A stretch of 34,465 nt of DNA, taken from contig JAJYPS010000018.1 in the NCBI GenBank assembly GCA_021795215.1, forward strand, positions 1 through 34,465, read 5' to 3'. Origin of the DNA: Actinomycetes bacterium (GTDB lineage: Bacteria; Actinomycetota; Acidimicrobiia; Acidimicrobiales; JAKAOS01). Both the position numbers and the translations under genes were made by a program. Shown here in pieces: positions 30,946-34,465 of this stretch. The notes under the pieces are model-generated. The model was not told where the DNA came from and did not search any database. It worked only from the letters and a program-made list of their open reading frames with translations. Position 1 is the first letter of the stretch, and each line of letters begins with the position of its first letter.

Positions 30946-31181
30946 CAGGTGGCGAGGTCGGGGTCGTCGCCCAGCGCACGAACCCGCTCGGCGTGCTCGT
31001 CCCGGTCGAGGAGGTCGTTGAGGAGCCGCCTTCCTTCTCCCTTCGGAACTGCCAGGACCCCGAAGCCGAGGTCCAGCACATCGACCGGACCGCCACGGTC
31101 GAGATGCCAGCGATGCCGGGCAGCTGCCGGGAGCGACATCTGGCCCGACGAAGAGACGACATACTCCTGGACCTGGCTCAT
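30942..31181 (-). CDS. vapB: VapB-type antitoxin (AbrB/SpoVT-like)
   Basis: A 79-aa product from ATG 31181 (GGAG 3 nt upstream). The N-terminal swapped-hairpin AbrB fold shows as QEYVVSSSGQMSLPAAARHR (5-24) and VDVLDLGFGVLAVP (33-46). The C-terminal part (RRLLNDLLDRDEHAERVRAL) is the acidic, helical toxin-neutralising tail. It should bind its own promoter and the PIN toxin encoded immediately downstream through a 4-base overlap. A much longer upstream frame is a shadow reading antisense through tRNA-Ser. The antitoxin is intact even though the toxin frame is interrupted. Confidence 0.82.
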   Translation of the reverse strand: MSQVQEYVVSSSGQMSLPAAARHRWHLDRGGPVDVLDLGFGVLAVPKGEGRRLLNDLLDRDEHAERVRALGDDPDLATW

Positions 31182-31325
31182 GCACTCCAACATCCTTGGT
31201 AACGGGGTGTTGGCCACCAAGTACTCCGCAGGCCTTCCTCCTGCGCCGCCCGCCCGCTGGTCCCGGCACCGGTCGAGGCCCCCAGTTGACGGGCCGAAGC
31301 GCAGGTCATATGCTCTGACCTGCGA

Positions 31326-31414
31326 GGAGGGATGCGAGAGCGGCCGAATCGGACGGTCTCGAAAACCGTTGTGCCCCCTGGGCACCGTGGGTTCAAATCC
31401 CACTCCCTCCGCCA
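31326..31414 (+). tRNA. tRNA-Ser (anticodon CGA)
   Basis: An 89-nt class II tRNA. The acceptor arm GGAGGGA pairs with TCCCTCC. The anticodon stem ACGGT/ACCGT holds loop CTCGAAA, anticodon CGA for codon UCG. The long variable arm GTGCCCCCTGGGCAC is typical of serine tRNAs. The T-loop has GGTTCAAATCC, the discriminator is G and CCA is encoded. Confidence 0.97.
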
Positions 31415-31441
31415 GTGGCGGCCAACCCCGGTTTCGACGGA

Positions 31442-31556
31442 GCGAACTGGGGTGACCGTCCGGCTCGACCACGCCCACCCGGTCTTGGATCGAAGCCTGC
31501 CTCGTTGCGAACTGGGGCGACCGTCCGGCTCGACCACGCCCACCCGGTATTGGATC
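31442..31556. repeat. 50-bp direct repeat downstream of tRNA-Ser
   Basis: Copies at 31442-31491 and 31507-31556 begin GCGAACTGGGG and differ at two positions (T/C, C/A), with a 65-bp period. They lie in the 309-base stretch 31415-31723 between tRNA-Ser and the small membrane-protein gene. I see no gene in this stretch. The repeat does not copy the tRNA 3' end, so it does not look like an integrase attachment duplication. Confidence 0.8.
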
Positions 31557-31723
31557 CGCATCCGCCTGGTGCCACGGTGCTGGTGCCGCCCTTCGACCGG
31601 TCTCGGAGCCCCCGGCAAGCGTCGGGACCGACGCCCTCTGGTCCGGCAGTTGCTTTGGTACGCGTAGGGAGGCGAACCGGCGGGTATGGGCTGCCAGCAC
31701 GGCCGGTCGTGAGGGAGGGGCAC

Positions 31724-32026
31724 ATGCCTTCGGAGAAGTCGGAAAGCGGGAAGTCGGAAAGCGCGGAGACGGAGAGCGCGGAGGCGGGAGGGGCGGCGGA
31801 GGCGGCGGTCGCCGCCAACAGCACCGTCGTCCACCTGCCGCTACTGGGTCGGGTCGTGCTTCCGGCACCGGCCCACTTGGCCTGGTACGCGGGGATCGGC
31901 GCCCTGGCTGCGGTGGAAGTGATCGAGTGGCCGGTGGCCCTTGTCCTCGTCGCTGGCAAGATGCTGGCGGACAACCGAAGCAACTCGGCTCTGAGGGACT
32001 TCGGGAATGCCTTGGAAGAGGCGTGA
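31724..32026 (+). CDS. Small membrane protein with charged Ser/Glu N-terminus
   Basis: 100 aa from ATG 31724 with GGGAGGGG 3 nt upstream. Residues 1-30 are a Ser/Glu/Lys low-complexity run (SEKSESGKSESAETESAE). A conserved-looking core follows (VVHLPLLGRVVLPAPAHLAW), then a hydrophobic segment of ~30 residues (GIGALAAVEVIEWPVALVLV) that can span the membrane once or as a hairpin. The C-terminus (KMLADNRSNSALRDFGNALE) is polar. I recall similar short proteins in other actinobacteria but have no function for them. It converges on the EAL-HDOD gene. Confidence 0.75.
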   Translation: MPSEKSESGKSESAETESAEAGGAAEAAVAANSTVVHLPLLGRVVLPAPAHLAWYAGIGALAAVEVIEWPVALVLVAGKMLADNRSNSALRDFGNALEEA

Positions 32027-32060
32027 TCCGAGTACAGGTAAAGCCGTTACAGACGGCAGG

Positions 32061-33311
32061 TCAGCTTGCGGCAGCGGCCGGCGCCTCGTCCGGCTCGCAC
32101 ATGGCCCTGCCGGCTGCATGGGCCCACATGAGGGCGCTCAGGTAGGACTCCTGGAGGACCTCCGGCTCGGTCCAGCCGGCGCTTCCCAGGCGGGACCCGC
32201 CCTGCTCGTAGTCGATCACCTGTGCCAACAGGTGTCCCAGGACCCCCGAGTGGTCCAGGATCGCTTCCATCATCGGGCCGGGCAGCGGGAAGTCGCGGAC
32301 CGCCTGGTCGAGCGGCACTCTGAGCAGGAGGTCGAGAGAGGACAGCAGGCCGGCGGTGAACCCCTCCGCTCCGCTTCCCGGCACTCGCAGCTCGCTGAGG
32401 ATCTCGCACATCTTCGCCCTGACCAGGGCCATTCGGGCCTGCTCGGTCTCGGCAGGCCCCGCGTCGTCAGCCAGCAGCATCAGTGTCAGCAGGCTTGCGA
32501 GTCGCCTCTGTCCCATCAGCATCACGGCGTTGTGCAAAGACCCCACCTCCGCTCGCATCCCGGCGCTGCTGCCGATGGAAGCGGATCGGAGCACTCTGTA
32601 TGCCAGGCCGACGTCGGTCTGCAGTATCCGCTCGACGTCCGCCATCGGAGTCTCACCGTCGCTGAGCTTCGAGAGGAGGTGAAGGCATGCACCCTGGCTC
32701 GGGCTGAGGTCCGCTGCCTGCACGGTCTGCGGCCGGGAGAGGAAGTAGCCCTGGAAGCAGTCGAACCCGGCCACCCGGCAGGACTCGAGCTGCTCTGCGG
32801 TCTCCACCCTGAGCGCGATCGCGGTCAGGTCCAGCTCTCTGGCCCGAACGAGGGCCAGGGCGGTCTGCTCCGGAGTCAGGTGCAACACGTCCACCTTGAG
32901 GACCGACACCAGAGGCATGAGCGGATGGTGCGCCGAAGACGGATCGAAGTTGTCGAGGGCCAGCTGGAACCCGTCGTCCACCAGTGCCCGGCAGCCGGAG
33001 ATCACCTGGTCGTCGACCGGCATCGATGTGGGGATCTCCAGGACGGTACGGTCGGGCGGCAGCAGCACCGCCTGCTCTCCGGTGAGGAACGCCCGAGAGG
33101 CGTTCACGAATGCCAGACCGTCCCCCACCAGGTGATGCAGCCCGATGCCGGTGGCCGAGCTGGCAAGCACGGTGGCGGTGCGTGCGTCGGCGCCGCTCTC
33201 CGCCATCGCCGAACCGGCCTGACGGTAGAGCAGCTCGTACCCGACGACGGCGCCGTCACGATCCATTATCGGTTGGCGAGCCACCAGAACTTCGCTTGCG
33301 ACAGAGCCCAT
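32061..33311 (-). CDS. EAL-HDOD signalling protein (degenerate c-di-GMP phosphodiesterase)
   Basis: From ATG 33311 (GGAGGAGG 11 nt upstream) 416 aa; a GTG at 33350 is less likely. An EAL-like domain (about 1-190) opens with ARQPIMDRDGAVVGYELLYR, where ELL replaces EAL. FVNAS keeps the Asn and LEIPTS keeps a Glu. LALDNFD replaces the catalytic DDFG with DNFD, while LKVD, VETAEQ and QGYFLSRP are kept. The HDOD domain (about 200-400: LLSKLSDGETPMADVERILQ ... SLHNAVMLMGQRRLASLL) lacks HD-hydrolase His-Asp pairs, as is normal for HDOD. This is the YuxH/CdgJ architecture. Loss of the second Asp suggests little or no phosphodiesterase activity, so it may bind c-di-GMP or act through protein contacts. 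Confidence 0.88.
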   Translation of the reverse strand: MGSVASEVLVARQPIMDRDGAVVGYELLYRQAGSAMAESGADARTATVLASSATGIGLHHLVGDGLAFVNASRAFLTGEQAVLLPPDRTVLEIPTSMPVDDQVISGCRALVDDGFQLALDNFDPSSAHHPLMPLVSVLKVDVLHLTPEQTALALVRARELDLTAIALRVETAEQLESCRVAGFDCFQGYFLSRPQTVQAADLSPSQGACLHLLSKLSDGETPMADVERILQTDVGLAYRVLRSASIGSSAGMRAEVGSLHNAVMLMGQRRLASLLTLMLLADDAGPAETEQARMALVRAKMCEILSELRVPGSGAEGFTAGLLSSLDLLLRVPLDQAVRDFPLPGPMMEAILDHSGVLGHLLAQVIDYEQGGSRLGSAGWTEPEVLQESYLSALMWAHAAGRAMCEPDEAPAAAAS

Positions 33312-33428
33312 GGGCGGTCTCACCTCCTCCACCGTCACGTCGCAGCGCACCCTGCGGCTCCTAATCAGTTCGGCAGCGCCCGGCTGCCGCTTGAGGAGCC
33401 CAGGTCGAGGCGGTCCGCGGACCGCTCG

Positions 33429-33797
33429 TCAGCGAACTACGACCGTCCCGTGCCCGATCGCGCTGAAAGCCGAGTGGTAGTGGTAGACACCCGCCTTGGA
33501 GAACACGTGGTAATACACGCCCTTGGTCTGCGCCGGGCTGCTGAACGACTTGAACACGACGTTGCCCGGCAGGGCCGTTATCCAGCGCCACTCGACTGCC
33601 TGACCGCTCCGGACGGTGACGGTGGCCGGCCCGAAGCCGTCGTTGTTGACGTTCACCACAGCGCCGATCTTCACGCCGGGAGGCTTGGGGTTGCCGCTGA
33701 ACGTCGCCTGGGTGGCCGGCAGGTTGACCTGGGCGCACCCCGCGAGGGCGGTTGCGGCCACCGATCCGACCAACACCTTCAGCAGACGTTCGCGCAC
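33429..33797 (-). CDS. Cupredoxin-like lipoprotein without obvious copper ligands
   Basis: 122 aa from GTG 33797. Signal and lipobox LAGC give a lipidated Cys near residue 21. The mature domain has cupredoxin landmarks: VTVRSGQAVEWRW, GNVVFKSF in place of the usual H-N-V-x-F, and the C-terminal GVYHYHSAFSAIGHGTVVV in place of Y-x-C-x-x-H-x-x-M-G-x-V. The Cys ligand is replaced, and the first His position reads Gly. Several His remain (YHYH, GHG), so another metal mode cannot be excluded. Probably an extracytoplasmic beta-sandwich. No neighbour suggests an electron-transfer chain. Confidence 0.75.
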   Translation of the reverse strand: MRERLLKVLVGSVAATALAGCAQVNLPATQATFSGNPKPPGVKIGAVVNVNNDGFGPATVTVRSGQAVEWRWITALPGNVVFKSFSSPAQTKGVYYHVFSKAGVYHYHSAFSAIGHGTVVVR

Positions 33798-33892
33798 CTC
33801 CCCATCCTGTCAGGAAACTTCGGCTCCGCACCAAACGAGACCGCAGGCAGCATGCGGGCAGCGTTCGGCGCCCCGCCGCCCGGGGGAGCGCT

Positions 33893-34465
33893 TCAAGCCA
33901 GGGCGACCAGGTCGCCCATGTCGTCGCTCCAGCGATCGACCGTCCCTTCCGGCATCACCAGTACCAGGTCGGGCCGCAGCGCCTCCACCAGCTCCGGATC
34001 GTGACTGACCACGATCATGGAACCTCCCCACTCCGCGAAGGCCCCACCGATGGCCAGCCGTGAAGCCGGGTCCAGGTTGTTGGTCGGCTCGTCGAGAAGC
34101 AGCACGTTGTTCCGTGCGGCCACAAGCTGAGCGAGGGCCAGCTTGGTCTTCTCGCCGCCCGACATGGTGCCTGCCGCCTGGGCCGCCACTTCCGGCGAGA
34201 GCCCCATCATGCCCAGGAGCGCTCGCAGCTGCTGCTCGGACAGGTCACCCGCCTGCCGCAGATGATCCAGGGCGGACGTCCCGTGCTCGATGCCCTCGTG
34301 CTCCTGCGCGTAGTAGCCGGTGGACACGTCCAGTCCCCAGGCCACCGTGCCGGCGTCAGAGGGCACCTCGCCGGCCAGCATCCGCAACAGGGTCGTCTTG
34401 CCTGCGCCGTTCAATCCGAGGACCAGCAGTCGCTCGCCGCGGCCGAGGCTGAACCCAGATCGGAA
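33893..34465 (-). CDS. ABC-F family ATPase, C-terminal part (cut by window end)
   Basis: The frame is open to the window edge, so at least 190 residues of the second nucleotide-binding domain are seen. In order: Walker A GLNGAGKTT, STGYYAQEHEG (Q-loop region), the signature MSGGEKTKLALAQL, Walker B LLLDEPTNNLD and switch His VVSHDPELV. The DEPTNNLD form, the TGYYAQEH stretch and absence of a membrane partner fit ABC-F proteins (Uup/EttA/antibiotic-resistance type), which act on ribosomes rather than as transporters. The first ATPase domain and start lie outside the window. Confidence 0.88.
   Translation of the reverse strand, partial: FRSGFSLGRGERLLVLGLNGAGKTTLLRMLAGEVPSDAGTVAWGLDVSTGYYAQEHEGIEHGTSALDHLRQAGDLSEQQLRALLGMMGLSPEVAAQAAGTMSGGEKTKLALAQLVAARNNVLLLDEPTNNLDPASRLAIGGAFAEWGGSMIVVSHDPELVEALRPDLVLVMPEGTVDRWSDDMGDLVALA

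Noticed and set aside
31415-31560. Integrative element attachment site at tRNA-Ser
   Set aside because: The direct repeat does not duplicate the tRNA 3' end and no integrase is in the window.
31182-31868. Long minus-strand frame running into vapB, containing GVGFEPTVPRGHNGF
   Set aside because: This is the antisense reading of tRNA-Ser, a well-known source of false proteins; the true vapB start is at 31181.
32007-34004. 665-codon plus-strand frame opposite EAL-HDOD and cupredoxin genes
   Set aside because: Shadow frame; composition and lack of motifs argue against coding.
1-34465. CRISPR array, transposon or prophage
   Set aside because: No regularly spaced 24-40 bp repeats with unique spacers, no transposase or integrase motifs, and no phage structural genes were seen; the short tandem arrays have no spacers.

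Overview
The window is GC-rich DNA with dense, often overlapping genes, many GTG/TTG starts and purine-rich ribosome binding sites. It looks like a chromosomal segment of a high-GC actinobacterium. The best lineage clue is the secreted protein at 15227-16765. It joins ~42-residue GYWLVAADGGVFAFG-type repeats to a C-terminal 3D domain, a style I associate from memory with Acidimicrobiia. No transposase, integrase, phage gene, CRISPR array or rRNA is visible, so this reads as ordinary chromosome, not an island.

Left edge (1-2324): tRNA-Ala(CGC), a Ser/Gly-rich lipoprotein gene with a TTG start and a strong hairpin behind it, and a two-gene unit (small membrane protein plus an 80-aa protein) joined by an ATGA overlap.

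Glycan locus (2637-14267): two divergent transcription units. The leftward unit encodes a NodU/CmcH-type O-carbamoyltransferase, two GT2 glycosyltransferases and a GT4 glycosyltransferase. The rightward unit is a tightly packed five-gene operon: GmhB-like heptose-bisphosphate phosphatase, a GT9 heptosyltransferase-like enzyme, another glycosyltransferase, bifunctional HldE (heptose-7-P kinase / heptose-1-P adenylyltransferase), and a second GT9. Together they would make ADP-heptose and build a heptose-containing, probably carbamoylated, glycoconjugate. An isomerase (GmhA) and an epimerase (HldD) are not in the window. The locus carries many in-frame tandem repeats (6, 15, 27 and 48 bp units). 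One 15-bp array lies in a 113-bp overlap between the convergent GT9 and fumarylacetoacetase-family genes.

Middle (14155-22603): FAH-family hydrolase; the secreted 3D-domain protein with a structured leader and an operator-like inverted repeat over its -10; a single-pass membrane protein; a MalY/PatB-type aminotransferase; a stand-alone CheY-like receiver; a PQQ-type beta-propeller lipoprotein; and, divergently, a 70-aa protein made of two ~25-residue repeats, coupled to a membrane-anchored alpha/beta hydrolase.

Right part (22657-34465): a UvrD/Rep-family helicase with an extra N-terminal domain and an HRDC-like C-terminus, preceded by three 15-bp repeats; a hemerythrin-like protein; a rightward run of alpha/beta hydrolase, tRNA adenosine deaminase TadA and a membrane-bound LuxR-type regulator; a second PQQ-propeller lipoprotein paralogue; a vapBC toxin-antitoxin pair whose toxin frame is broken by one in-frame TAA; tRNA-Ser(CGA) followed by a 50-bp direct repeat; a small conserved-looking membrane protein; a degenerate EAL-HDOD protein; a cupredoxin-like lipoprotein without obvious copper ligands; and the 3' part of an ABC-F ATPase gene cut by the window end.

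All assignments come from reading motifs by eye. No database search was run, and family statements rest on remembered family features.
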